Assembly (NCBI GenBank): GCA_024643945.1
Contig: JAHELX010000253.1
Location: 1-8,215, forward strand
DNA: 8,215 bases
Origin: Anaerolineales bacterium
Lineage (GTDB): Bacteria; Chloroflexota; Anaerolineae; 4572-78; NAK82
Direction: 5' to 3'
The position numbers were made by a program, and so were the translations under genes. The stretch's first letter is position 1; the number at the start of each line of letters is the position of its first letter. Under the pieces are notes generated by a model, which did not search any database, was not told the origin of the DNA, and was given only the letters and a program-made list of their open reading frames with translations. This document shows positions 1 to 6,118 of this stretch, piece after piece.

Positions 1-1
1 G

Positions 2-1177
2 TTATCTACGCTGACCCTCGGCGGCGCGATTTTCGTTGCTGTCCTGAGCGTCCATGCCTCGCTGCTGACCACGCTCGATGACGCGCTCAGCTACTGGAAT
101 TACGACGTTGAAGTGTACTTCACTCGCCCCCATCGCATTGAGGCCATCGAACGGGAGGCGCTGCGCGTGCCAGGTGTAGCCGACGCCGAAAGTTGGAACG
201 GAAACACAGCTCGCCGCCTGCGCCCCGATGGTCACGAGGGGCCCAACATCAACATCATCGCCTCGCCGGCTGATACAAAATTGATTCAACCCACTGTCCT
301 CGAGGGCCGCTGGCTGTTGCCTGATGACGAGAACGCGATCGTCCTCAATACCGAGGTGATCAGAGAAGAGCCCGACATCAAGGTGGGCGACGAGATCCTC
401 CTCAAAATTGAAGGGCGCGAGACAACGTGGCGGGTGGTCGGCATCGTCCAGGGAGTGCTGACGGGACGCATCGCGTACGCCAACCAACCCTACTTTGCCC
501 GTGTCGTCCGCTTCGTAGGGCGCACTGGCGTCGTCCTGATTGTCGCCGATTACTCAGAGGACATTACGTATTCAGGCGGCACTGCGAACCCAGGGGGCAC
601 TAAGTACCCAAGGGGCACTTCGTACCCAAGGGGCACTACGCAGCAAGAGGCTGCCTTCCAGTCGGAATTAGCCAAGCAAATTAAAGAACACTTCGACAGC
701 CGCGGCCTGCGGGTCAGTTCAACTGAAACAATTGCCTCGATTCGCGAGAACGTTGAGTATCAAGTCAACATCATCGTCATCTTCCTGGCTATTATGGCCG
801 TCCTCATCGCTGTCGTCGGTGGTCTGGGGTTGATGGGGACCATGAGCATCAACGTGCTGGAACGAACGCGCGAAATTGGGGTAATGCGGGCAGTTGGCGC
901 CTCCGATGGCTCTGTGCTCAAGGTTTTTATGGTCGAAGGCCTCTTCATTGGCGTGCTGAGCTGGCTGATCGGAGCTATTTTGTCCCTACCGATCAGCCAG
1001 CTCCTCAGCCATGCTGTTGGCGTGGCCTTAACGGATGCGCCCCTGAGCTATACCTTTTCTACCAATGGTGCATTGCTCTGGCTGGGGGTCGTCTTGATCC
1101 TGGCTGCGATGGCGAGCTTTCTCCCCGCCTGGAACGCCTCGCGGTTGACCGTGCGGGAAGTGTTGGCGTACGAGTAA
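2..1177 (+). CDS. FtsX/MacB-type ABC transporter permease, C-terminal part (5' partial)
   Basis: The reading frame is open from base 2 to the TAA at 1175-1177 (391 codons), so the gene starts upstream of the window; the GTG at 113 is internal. The first codons encode a hydrophobic stretch (LSTLTLGGAIFVAVLSVHAS), typical of the membrane helix before the extracytoplasmic domain of FtsX/MacB-type permeases. A periplasmic domain follows (about 100-770), then a C-terminal FtsX domain with three predicted helices around bases 770-850, 920-1010 and 1065-1130. Between the first two lies the cytoplasmic motif ERTREIGVMRAVGAS, characteristic of the family. The ending ASRLTVREVLAYE is also typical. The family moves substrates such as lipoproteins, peptides or drugs, or transmits force across the membrane, with a cytoplasmic ATPase and often an HlyD-like partner. 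That partner follows directly. The ATPase is probably upstream. An in-frame tandem repeat interrupts the periplasmic domain at 560-640. Substrate unknown. Confidence 0.93.
   Translation, partial: LSTLTLGGAIFVAVLSVHASLLTTLDDALSYWNYDVEVYFTRPHRIEAIEREALRVPGVADAESWNGNTARRLRPDGHEGPNINIIASPADTKLIQPTVLEGRWLLPDDENAIVLNTEVIREEPDIKVGDEILLKIEGRETTWRVVGIVQGVLTGRIAYANQPYFARVVRFVGRTGVVLIVADYSEDITYSGGTANPGGTKYPRGTSYPRGTTQQEAAFQSELAKQIKEHFDSRGLRVSSTETIASIRENVEYQVNIIVIFLAIMAVLIAVVGGLGLMGTMSINVLERTREIGVMRAVGASDGSVLKVFMVEGLFIGVLSWLIGAILSLPISQLLSHAVGVALTDAPLSYTFSTNGALLWLGVVLILAAMASFLPAWNASRLTVREVLAYE
560..640 (+). repeat. In-frame 18-bp tandem repeat within the permease gene
   Basis: Three consecutive 18-bp units occupy 578-595, 596-613 and 614-631, followed by a half unit at 632-640. 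The two best units differ only at two bases (GGCACTAAGTACCCAAGG and GGCACTTCGTACCCAAGG). A more diverged copy precedes them at 560-577. Because 18 is a multiple of three, the array adds six-residue units without breaking the frame and encodes GGTANP, GGTKYP, RGTSYP and RGT. It lies in the extracytoplasmic domain, just before a helix-like segment starting QQEAAFQSELAKQ, so it probably forms a flexible, basic, Tyr/Pro/Gly-rich loop. The arrangement is read directly from the sequence; the structural consequence is inferred. Confidence 0.9.
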
Positions 1178-1190
1178 TAGGAGGTTCAGA

Positions 1191-2540
1191 ATGAAAAAGT
1201 GGATTATCGGAGCGGTGGTACTCGCTATTCTGGCCGGTGGCGCCTTTCTGATCCTGAGGGGTGGGCTGCCCCAGGCGACTGCCTCAGGAGCGACAGCGGA
1301 ACCTGAGACAGTTTTGCCGGCGGTGGAAGCGGCAAGCCAGGTGGTGGCCGAGGCGAAGGTAGTGCCGGTCCAATATGTGGCTCTCAGTCTGCCGACGGGT
1401 GGGGTCGTGGCCGAGGTGCCCGTGGCTGAGGGAGACAGTGTCGAAGCAGGCCAGGTGCTGCTCCGGCTGGAGGCTGCCCGACAAACGGCGGCCGTCGCCC
1501 AGGCGGAAGCAGGGCTGCGGAGTGCCCAAGCCCGGCTGGACCAACTGAAGGCCGGCCCCCGTCCGCAAGAGATTGCAGCCGCCCAGGCGGCTGTCGAGGC
1601 CGCTCAGGCCCAATTGGCCGGGATCACCGAGGGTGCCCGTCCTGAGGAGGTCAGCGCGGCCGAGGCGGCCATGGCTTCCGCCCAGGCCTCATTGAAAAAG
1701 GTGCGCGAGGGTCCCGACGAGGATGAGGTCACCATTGCTGCTGCCGAACTGCGCCGGGCCGAAGTCGCCCTGCAACAGGTGCAGTGGGCCTACGACCAGG
1801 TAGCCTATGGCGCCGAGGTAGGCGCTTCGCCGCAGGCGGCTGAACTTGAGCAGGCTACGTTGGACTACGAAACCGCCCTGGCCAACTACCACCTGGCGGT
1901 GCGTGGGCCTAGCGACGCCGAGGTAGCGGCGGCACGCGCCCAACTGGCCCAGGCCGAGGCCAGCCTGGCTACGTTACGCCAGCCAGCCAGTGAGGCGGCG
2001 ATTGCTGCTGCCGAGGCGGAGATCCGCCGCGCCCAGGCCCAGCTTGAGCTGGTCCAAGCCGGGGCGCGCCCCGAGGAGATCACGGCAGCGGAAGCAGAGG
2101 TGACCGCGGCCGAGGCGGCCCTGGCCCAGGCGCGAGCGGCGTTGGCTGAGACGGAGCTGCGCGCGCCCTTCGCCGGCACCGTGGCCGCCTTGGATGTCAA
2201 GGTGGGGGAGTTGGTCGACCCTGGCACGCTGGTGGCGCAGGTGGCCGACTTTTCCGCCTGGCAGATCGAGACCGACGACCTGACCGAGCTGAATGTGGTC
2301 GAGATCAGCGCCGGCAACCCGGTGACCATCACCCTTGACGCCATCCCCGACCTGGAGTTGCCAGGCAGGGTAGTGCGCATCAAGGCTATCGGTGAGAACA
2401 AGCTGGGTGATATCACCTACACTGTCGTCATCCAACCCGACCAACAGGACCAGCGGCTGCGCTGGAATATGACCAGCGCCGTCTCCATTGAGCCCCAATC
2501 GGCGGATGATCTGGCTCACAATCGCCGCAACATAGAATGA
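1191..2540 (+). CDS. HlyD/RND-type periplasmic adaptor (membrane fusion protein) of an ABC exporter
   Basis: The 449-residue protein starts at an ATG preceded by a strong Shine-Dalgarno (AGGAGG, 1179-1184) and lies 13 nt after the permease. An N-terminal anchor helix spans residues 4-22. The first half of a biotinyl-lipoyl-like domain lies at about 50-95 (LPTGGVVAEVPVAEGDSVEAG). A long Ala/Glu-rich coiled-coil hairpin follows (about 96-320), and the second lipoyl half is at 322-352 (LRAPFAGTVAALDVKVGELV). A beta-barrel domain covers about 355-435. The hairpin is made of 26-residue repeats starting at residues 122, 148, 174, 239, 265 and 291. Adaptors of this type link an inner-membrane transporter to extracytoplasmic partners, and the permease next door is the obvious one. 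In a monoderm or Chloroflexota-like envelope an outer-membrane channel may be absent, and none is encoded here. The stop overlaps the first possible ATG of the next gene (ATGA). Confidence 0.93.
   Translation: MKKWIIGAVVLAILAGGAFLILRGGLPQATASGATAEPETVLPAVEAASQVVAEAKVVPVQYVALSLPTGGVVAEVPVAEGDSVEAGQVLLRLEAARQTAAVAQAEAGLRSAQARLDQLKAGPRPQEIAAAQAAVEAAQAQLAGITEGARPEEVSAAEAAMASAQASLKKVREGPDEDEVTIAAAELRRAEVALQQVQWAYDQVAYGAEVGASPQAAELEQATLDYETALANYHLAVRGPSDAEVAAARAQLAQAEASLATLRQPASEAAIAAAEAEIRRAQAQLELVQAGARPEEITAAEAEVTAAEAALAQARAALAETELRAPFAGTVAALDVKVGELVDPGTLVAQVADFSAWQIETDDLTELNVVEISAGNPVTITLDAIPDLELPGRVVRIKAIGENKLGDITYTVVIQPDQQDQRLRWNMTSAVSIEPQSADDLAHNRRNIE
1554..2138 (+). repeat. Coding repeats: 26-residue (78-bp) coiled-coil units in the adaptor
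   Basis: Units with the pattern G-x-R-P-E-E-I/V-x-A-A-E-A begin at adaptor residues 122, 148 and 174, and again at 239, 265 and 291, each spaced exactly 26 residues. Residues 213-238 fit the same length with weaker similarity, leaving a 13-residue non-repeat segment (200-212) as the probable hairpin tip. The two runs therefore correspond to the two antiparallel arms. This is protein-level periodicity; the DNA copies have diverged. Confidence 0.85.
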
Positions 2541-2555
2541 GGTACGAGAAAGTAC

Positions 2556-2560
2556 AGGAG
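2556..2560 (+). promoter_or_regulatory. Ribosome binding site deciding the start of the propeller gene
   Basis: AGGAG ends six bases before the ATG at 2567. The alternative ATG at 2537 overlaps the stop of the preceding gene but has no Shine-Dalgarno-like sequence. Starting at 2567 also puts a canonical positively charged segment and hydrophobic core at the N-terminus. Confidence 0.7.
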
Positions 2561-2566
2561 ATTAGC

Positions 2567-3715
2567 ATGATACGCTTATGGTTCATAGCTAAGCACAGGG
2601 TAACTATCCGCCTGCTCGCGACGGCGCTGCTGCTGGCTCTGTTGGTGGTGGCGGGCATGGCGTTCGCTCCCAACGCGGCAGCCCATGGCGGCAGCAGCCC
2701 CAACCCGACTGGCATCATCGTCTTTCTAACGGTAAGCGGTGGGCCGATTTATGCCATCAACGTCGACGGAAGCCATGTGCGTTATCTCACCACCGGCATT
2801 GACCCCGCCCTGTCGCCCGACGGTCAGTGGGTGGCCTTCACCCGTTGGGAAGGCCCGCAGCACGGCGCCGCAGGCAGTCTGTGGGTGATCAACGTGGACG
2901 GCAGTGGCGAGCGGGTCATCGCAGGCGACCTACGCCAACCCAAAGCGCCGGTCTGGTCTCCCGATGGCACCCGCATTGCCATCAGTATGCAACACGGCGG
3001 CCGCCTTGAACCCGAGCACAAATGCAGCCGCAAGTTGCCCTCTGAGCCCGTGGTAGATAAAGAGGACATCCAGGTGGTGGTTGAAGTCGACGACACCGGC
3101 GCCATCGACACCCAATTCTGCTACACCTTGCTGCCTCACCCCTTCTGGAGCCTGGGCGTGGTGGATGTCGCCACCGGCGCCTTCGAAGACCTGCCGGGTG
3201 ATCTCTTCTCCTACGCGCCGGCCTGGGATCCAGCTAACGATTGGCGCCTGGTCTACGATGGGGAGATGGGCCTGGTCAACCTGGACCTCAATCAGGGGAC
3301 GACATGGGCTCTGACAGACGACGTGAATGACCACTCGCCGGTCTTCTCTCCCGATGGGGGCAAGATTGCCGTCAATTATTGGCAGCACGATCATTGGGAG
3401 GTTCACGTGTTAAATGCCGACGGCAGCGGGCGTGTGCGGCTGACCGAGACGCCATTGCGCGTCATCGTGGAGCAGCGGATCAATGGTGAAGAGGAACACT
3501 CCTGGAACAATGTGGCGGCGACCTGGTCGCCGGATGGGAGCCAGATCGCGTTTCTGACGGATCGCACCGGGCGCTGGGAGATGTGGGTGATGCATGCCGA
3601 TGGCAACAACCAGCGGCCAATGTTCCCTTCTGGAACGTTGGATGGATTGGTGCTGTACCCAGAGGGCACTCTGCAATACCACAACGTGGACGAGCGAGTG
3701 CTCTCGTGGCGGTGA
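2567..3715 (+). CDS. Exported TolB-like beta-propeller (PD40 repeat) protein
   Basis: Starting at 2567 the product has 382 residues. Residues 1-39 look like a signal peptide: basic start, hydrophobic core about 16-32, and a likely signal peptidase site after NAAA at 36-39. It could also stay as a membrane anchor. The rest shows WD40-like PD40 blades with the SPDG motif at residues 83-86, 131-134, 261-264 and 321-324, plus a degenerate blade near 217-230 (PAWDPANDWRLVYDG). Characteristic strand pairs such as SLWVINVDGSGERVI and WEMWVMHADGNNQR occur. A non-repeat insert at about 142-190 carries the protein's only two cysteines (C153 and C185), which could form a disulfide outside the cytoplasm. 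TolB-type propellers bind proteins or ligands and generally lack catalytic residues. It is probably the last gene of the exporter operon, but its role there is unknown. The ATG at 2537 would add ten residues. Confidence 0.88.
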   Translation: MIRLWFIAKHRVTIRLLATALLLALLVVAGMAFAPNAAAHGGSSPNPTGIIVFLTVSGGPIYAINVDGSHVRYLTTGIDPALSPDGQWVAFTRWEGPQHGAAGSLWVINVDGSGERVIAGDLRQPKAPVWSPDGTRIAISMQHGGRLEPEHKCSRKLPSEPVVDKEDIQVVVEVDDTGAIDTQFCYTLLPHPFWSLGVVDVATGAFEDLPGDLFSYAPAWDPANDWRLVYDGEMGLVNLDLNQGTTWALTDDVNDHSPVFSPDGGKIAVNYWQHDHWEVHVLNADGSGRVRLTETPLRVIVEQRINGEEEHSWNNVAATWSPDGSQIAFLTDRTGRWEMWVMHADGNNQRPMFPSGTLDGLVLYPEGTLQYHNVDERVLSWR

Positions 3716-3808
3716 GACTGGCCATCTTCATATTTTGAGGGAGTAGAAAAATCATCTCACTCCTTAACTTCATCGTTCAAGAAGATGATACTGCACGTAC
3801 CACATTTG

Positions 3809-3825
3809 TTGTAGTCAGGCTACAA
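3809..3825. other. Short perfect inverted repeat upstream of the terminator
   Basis: TTGTAG (3809-3814) and CTACAA (3820-3825) form a perfect 6-bp inverted repeat around TCAGG, 13 bases before the terminator stem. It could be an accessory RNA hairpin at the 3' end of the operon transcript or a protein-binding site. The right arm also contains TACAAT, but no -35 box is correctly spaced, so I do not call a promoter here. Confidence 0.4.
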
Positions 3826-3838
3826 TCTGAGTGGAGAA

Positions 3839-3863
3839 GGGCCGCCCCAAAGCGGTCCTTTTT
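3839..3863 (+). terminator. Rho-independent terminator
   Basis: GGGCCGC (3839-3845) pairs with GCGGTCC (3852-3858), giving a 7-bp stem with one G-T wobble around a six-base loop (CCCAAA), directly followed by TTTTT (3859-3863). It lies 123 nt after the propeller gene and upstream of a separate promoter, as expected for the end of the exporter operon. The stretch 3716-3838 is AT-richer than the genes and holds no ORF I can support. Confidence 0.7.
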
Positions 3864-3891
3864 GCGTATGCCAAATTCCACTCTTTATCCG

Positions 3892-3920
3892 ATGACATGG
3901 AGAGCCTCCTCCGATATACT
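3892..3920 (+). promoter_or_regulatory. Sigma70-like promoter for the small ORF and receiver gene
   Basis: ATGACA (3892-3897) matches the TTGACA consensus at five of six positions. A 17-base spacer (3898-3914) separates it from TATACT (3915-3920), five of six against TATAAT. Transcription would begin near 3926-3928, leaving a leader of about 34 bases before the ATG at 3961. Its position after the terminator and before two closely spaced ORFs supports it. Confidence 0.65.
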
Positions 3921-3960
3921 GGAGACAAGAGTATCCGGCCAGGAGATAGAGAGGTGAATT

Positions 3961-4173
3961 ATGATTGGTCTTGCGCTTTACTCAGATCAAATGGTCAAAC
4001 AAGAACAGTACCAAGACCTGCTGCGGGAGGTCGAGCATTACCGCTTGATCAAAGCCGTTGCTCAGACAGGGACTAAGCCCTCTCGAAAGACTACTGAGGG
4101 GCTACGCAAACCGCTGGTTGGGCTAAGCCGGCACTTGCCTGGCCTGAGATCAATAAGCCGCGCGCGCACCTGA
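3961..4173 (+). CDS. Small hypothetical protein (70 aa)
   Basis: The ATG at 3961 follows GAGGTGA (3951-3957), a seven-base match to the anti-Shine-Dalgarno, and lies about 34 nt downstream of a good promoter. These signals, plus the next gene starting only 9 nt after its stop, argue that it is translated. The first half is a predicted amphipathic helix (LYSDQMVKQEQYQDLLREVE, then HYRLIKAV). The second half is strongly basic (KPSRK, RKPL, SRHL, RSISRART) and has no clear fold. I see no membrane segment and no metal-binding motif. I cannot assign a family with certainty. I have an impression that similar short proteins with a QDLLREAE-like helix occur in Chloroflexota, but could not verify it. 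It could be a partner of the downstream receiver protein, a leader peptide giving translational coupling, or a non-coding leader that happens to be open. Confidence 0.55.
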   Translation: MIGLALYSDQMVKQEQYQDLLREVEHYRLIKAVAQTGTKPSRKTTEGLRKPLVGLSRHLPGLRSISRART

Positions 4174-4182
4174 GCGGGGAAA

Positions 4183-4572
4183 ATGAACAATTACCACTGT
4201 TGCGGTACAGAGGGAGAACAACGCATCCGATTACTGATCGCTGACGATGCCCCCCGCTCACGGCATGGCTTGCGGGCACTGCTGGCCACCTGGTCGGAGG
4301 TCGAGGTGATCGGCGAGGCAGCCGATGGGCGGGAGGCCGTGCGCCTGCTGGGAGAATACCACCCGGATGTGGTGTTGATGGATGCCCGGATGCCGGTCAT
4401 GGATGGTTTGGAGGCCACTCGCCTTATCAAGAACAGGTGGCCAGGGGTCAAAGTTGTCGTGCTGTCCATGTATCCCGCTTTTCGAGCCGAGGCGCTGGCG
4501 GCTGGTGCCGACGCTTTTCTGGTCAAGGGATGTCCAGCCGAGGAACTGCTGGATGCGATCCTGGGCTATTAG
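4183..4572 (+). CDS. Single-domain response regulator (NarL-type receiver, no output domain)
   Basis: The 129-residue product is almost entirely a CheY-like receiver domain (about residues 15-128). It has the acidic pair D21-D22 (IADD), phosphoacceptor D67 in VVLMDARMPVMDG, S95 in VVLSMYP and K115 in AFLVKG, so all phosphorylation residues are present. The sequence style (IRLLIADDAPRSRHGLRALL) is that of NarL/FixJ-type regulators, yet it stops after the last receiver helix (ELLDAILGY). The 162 bases downstream encode no helix-turn-helix in any frame I can read. It may pass phosphate on, act by protein contact, or be a shortened former transcription factor. No histidine kinase is in the window. 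The start ATG lies 9 nt after the small ORF and has only a close, weak GGGGA (4176-4180), so translational coupling is plausible. Confidence 0.88.
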   Translation: MNNYHCCGTEGEQRIRLLIADDAPRSRHGLRALLATWSEVEVIGEAADGREAVRLLGEYHPDVVLMDARMPVMDGLEATRLIKNRWPGVKVVVLSMYPAFRAEALAAGADAFLVKGCPAEELLDAILGY

Positions 4573-4663
4573 AAATAGTAGTGGTGACATTCAGTCCATA
4601 CCTGGCTGAACTAAAAGCGTCACTGGTATGACGATTATCAGCTTGTCGGGAGAGGCATGTCAT

Positions 4664-4679
4664 GAATCGATTCTATAAT
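4664..4679 (+). promoter_or_regulatory. Palindrome abutting a TATAAT -10 element upstream of the PH-domain gene
   Basis: GAATCGATTC (4664-4673) is a perfect 10-bp palindrome immediately followed by TATAAT (4674-4679), 55 bases before the ATG at 4735. No good -35 hexamer is found at 16-18 bp: TTGTCG at 4643-4648 is 25 bp away. This looks like a promoter controlled by a DNA-binding protein rather than a strong constitutive one, but chance cannot be excluded. The remaining bases between 4573 and 4734 hold no gene I can support. Confidence 0.45.
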
Positions 4680-4734
4680 TATGGTATTATTGATGCGTGC
4701 CCCATGACCCGATACAGCTAGAAGAGTACAACAA

Positions 4735-5346
4735 ATGCAAACGCAAACTTTTAGACCCAGTCCCCGATACTTGACCAAGCTGCAACTGGCCCTGACGTCC
4801 CTGGCGATACCGATCCTGATCGGCGGCGTTCTGCTTACCTGGCTCATAAGTAGCGACCCAGATATAGGCACGAGCGGGGCCCTGCTTGTGATCATCATCA
4901 TTGCCATCGCTGACCTTGCCTGGTGGATACCGGCGATGATCCTGGTGGGACCTTATTACCGCAGTCTGCGTTACGAGATTCAGCATGACGAGGTGATCGT
5001 GCACGTGGGCATCTTGACCAAGTCGATCAAGCACGTGCCCTATCGCACCGTGACCAACCTGACAGTCAAGCGGGACCTCCTGGATCGCTGGCTCTTTGGC
5101 CTGGGCACATTGAACATCCAGACGGCCGGGATGAGCGGCACAACAGGTGCCGAAGAGAGTCTGGTAGGTTTGCCGAACGTCCAGGAGGTTTACGAAATCG
5201 TGGGTACAGAACTGCGACGTTTCCGTGGGAGTATGGGTCCGACAGCCGCAGACCTGGAGGGGCAACCGGCCATTACCTCGACTGAGGTCTTGAGCGCGAT
5301 TCTGAACGAAGTCCTGACGATTCGGCAAATGCTAGAGAGAAACTAG
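4735..5346 (+). CDS. Membrane protein with bacterial PH domain (bPH2, YdbS-like)
   Basis: The 203-residue protein has two predicted membrane helices (about residues 17-38 and 49-71), followed by a bacterial pleckstrin-homology-like domain at about 74-160. The diagnostic run is RYEIQHDEVIVHVGILTKS at 79-97, then VPYRTVTNLTVKRDLLDRWL at 101-120, then FGLGTLNIQTAG at 121-132. This two-helix plus PH arrangement matches the YdbS/DUF304 family. Its cellular role is poorly defined, with suggested links to membrane stress or antimicrobial resistance. A C-terminal tail (181-203) is a probable helix. The start ATG has a weak upstream AGAAGAG. It is the first of three closely spaced genes, the next starting 24 nt after its stop. 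Confidence 0.85.
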   Translation: MQTQTFRPSPRYLTKLQLALTSLAIPILIGGVLLTWLISSDPDIGTSGALLVIIIIAIADLAWWIPAMILVGPYYRSLRYEIQHDEVIVHVGILTKSIKHVPYRTVTNLTVKRDLLDRWLFGLGTLNIQTAGMSGTTGAEESLVGLPNVQEVYEIVGTELRRFRGSMGPTAADLEGQPAITSTEVLSAILNEVLTIRQMLERN

Positions 5347-5370
5347 TGGCCCAAAAAGGATGGAGAGACA

Positions 5371-5823
5371 ATGAACGAACAGATCATCATCAAGCAAGAC
5401 GAGCGGGCGCTGGCCGGTTTGGCGCATGGCAGCATACTCCTGGGGCTGTTTACCAACGGCATCGGCGGCATTGTCGCGGCGCTGGTGATCTGGCTGGTCC
5501 AGAAGGAAAAATCAGCCTATGTGGCAGTTCAGGCGCTCCAGGCGCTGGTCTACCAGGCAGTGACCTTCATCATAACCATGCTGGCCTGGTGCTGCTGGGG
5601 AGGGCTGTGGATGGCCTCGTTGTTACCGCCGGTCCTTGCCAATCCCGCAGCTTATGATACGTCCCCGCCACCTGGGTTGTGGGCTGGCCTGGCCCTGATG
5701 ATTGTCCCGCTGGGCATCTGGGGCCTGACCATTCTCTACGGGTTGTGGGGGGCGGCGCGCTGTCTGGGCGGCCACGACTTCAAATATGCCATCATTGGCA
5801 ACTGGCTGGAAAGCCAAAGGTGA
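5371..5823 (+). CDS. DUF4870-like membrane protein
   Basis: The 150-residue protein begins with a short hydrophilic N-terminus, then ERALAGLAHGSILLG (11-25). It continues with a glycine-rich helix ending IVAALVIWLVQKEKSAYVAVQ (34-54) and the segment ALQALVYQAVTFI. This pattern of AxLAH, G-x-I, then IWL-x-x-K-x-K-S and QA-x-x-AL is that of DUF4870 family proteins, whose function is not known. Three hydrophobic regions are predicted at about 20-44, 55-86 and 103-131. The loop at 87-102 is proline-rich. GGAGAG (5361-5366) precedes the ATG. It sits between the PH-domain gene and a small DUF4177-like gene (7 nt on), so the three probably share a transcript. Confidence 0.85.
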   Translation: MNEQIIIKQDERALAGLAHGSILLGLFTNGIGGIVAALVIWLVQKEKSAYVAVQALQALVYQAVTFIITMLAWCCWGGLWMASLLPPVLANPAAYDTSPPPGLWAGLALMIVPLGIWGLTILYGLWGAARCLGGHDFKYAIIGNWLESQR

Positions 5824-5830
5824 GGGATCA

Positions 5831-6118
5831 ATGGATGAGAAGTGGGAATACCTGGCCAGATTCATCTGGGCCAGCATCGAGAATGAAGGAGCCAAAGAGT
5901 ACATGCAGCAGATGTGGCCTGGCGGGCAACCGGCAAAGTACTCACCGGAAACCATGATTCCCGAGCTGAACTCCTATGGTAATAGAGGTTGGGAACTTGT
6001 TCATATGCAACCCGTAGGGGCCGTGGGGAAAAATCGCGATGTTGGCTTTGTCGCTGGCCAAGGTATGCCGCTGTGGAGTAATGTCTATTTCTGCGTCTTC
6101 AAGAGGCGTAAATCATAA
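5831..6118 (+). CDS. Small DUF4177-like protein
   Basis: I place the start at the ATG 5831, seven bases after the preceding stop and with GAGGG just upstream (5822-5826). An in-frame ATG at 5786 lies inside the upstream gene and has no ribosome binding site. The 95-residue product carries the DUF4177-like pattern: KWEY at 4-7, a central LNSYGNRGWELVHMQ (46-60), and a C-terminal strand ending VYFCVFKRRK (85-94). Such proteins are small soluble alpha/beta domains of unknown function, often found beside membrane proteins. It has a longer middle segment (20-45) than minimal members. Its last codons (AAA TCA TAA) are the target sequence duplicated by the adjacent miniature element, so the insertion did not alter the protein. 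Confidence 0.8.
   Translation: MDEKWEYLARFIWASIENEGAKEYMQQMWPGGQPAKYSPETMIPELNSYGNRGWELVHMQPVGAVGKNRDVGFVAGQGMPLWSNVYFCVFKRRKS
6110..6118 (+). repeat. Target-site duplication, left copy
   Basis: AAATCATAA, identical to 6190-6198. This copy is the last two sense codons and the stop codon of the DUF4177-like gene. A G follows both copies, so a 10-bp duplication around a 70-bp element is an alternative reading. The symmetry of the inverted repeats favours 9 bp. Confidence 0.8.

Noticed and set aside
2..487. Long minus-strand ORF opposite the permease
   Set aside because: It is the complement of a clearly family-like coding frame in GC-rich DNA, and its product has no recognisable domain.
1886..2519. 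Two long overlapping minus-strand ORFs opposite the adaptor
   Set aside because: Their low-complexity Ala/Ser/Arg and Gly/Leu/Arg compositions are what the Ala/Glu codon repeats of the adaptor give when read in reverse; no start signals or domains.
3738..3765. Possible stem AGGGAGT / ACTCCTT just after the propeller gene
   Set aside because: Seven pairs with one wobble across a 14-base loop and no T-run; much weaker than the terminator at 3839-3863.
3821..3826. TACAAT as a -10 promoter box
   Set aside because: No -35-like hexamer lies 16-18 bp upstream, and a terminator follows immediately, so a transcript from here would be cut at once.
3831..4076. 81-codon ORF on the + strand starting with GTG
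   Set aside because: It begins inside the transcript end just before a terminator, has no ribosome binding site, runs out of frame through the better supported small ORF at 3961, and its product looks like random translation.
4687..5328. 213-codon minus-strand ORF opposite the PH-domain gene
   Set aside because: It mirrors the PH-domain gene almost exactly, while the + frame carries membrane helices and recognisable PH motifs.
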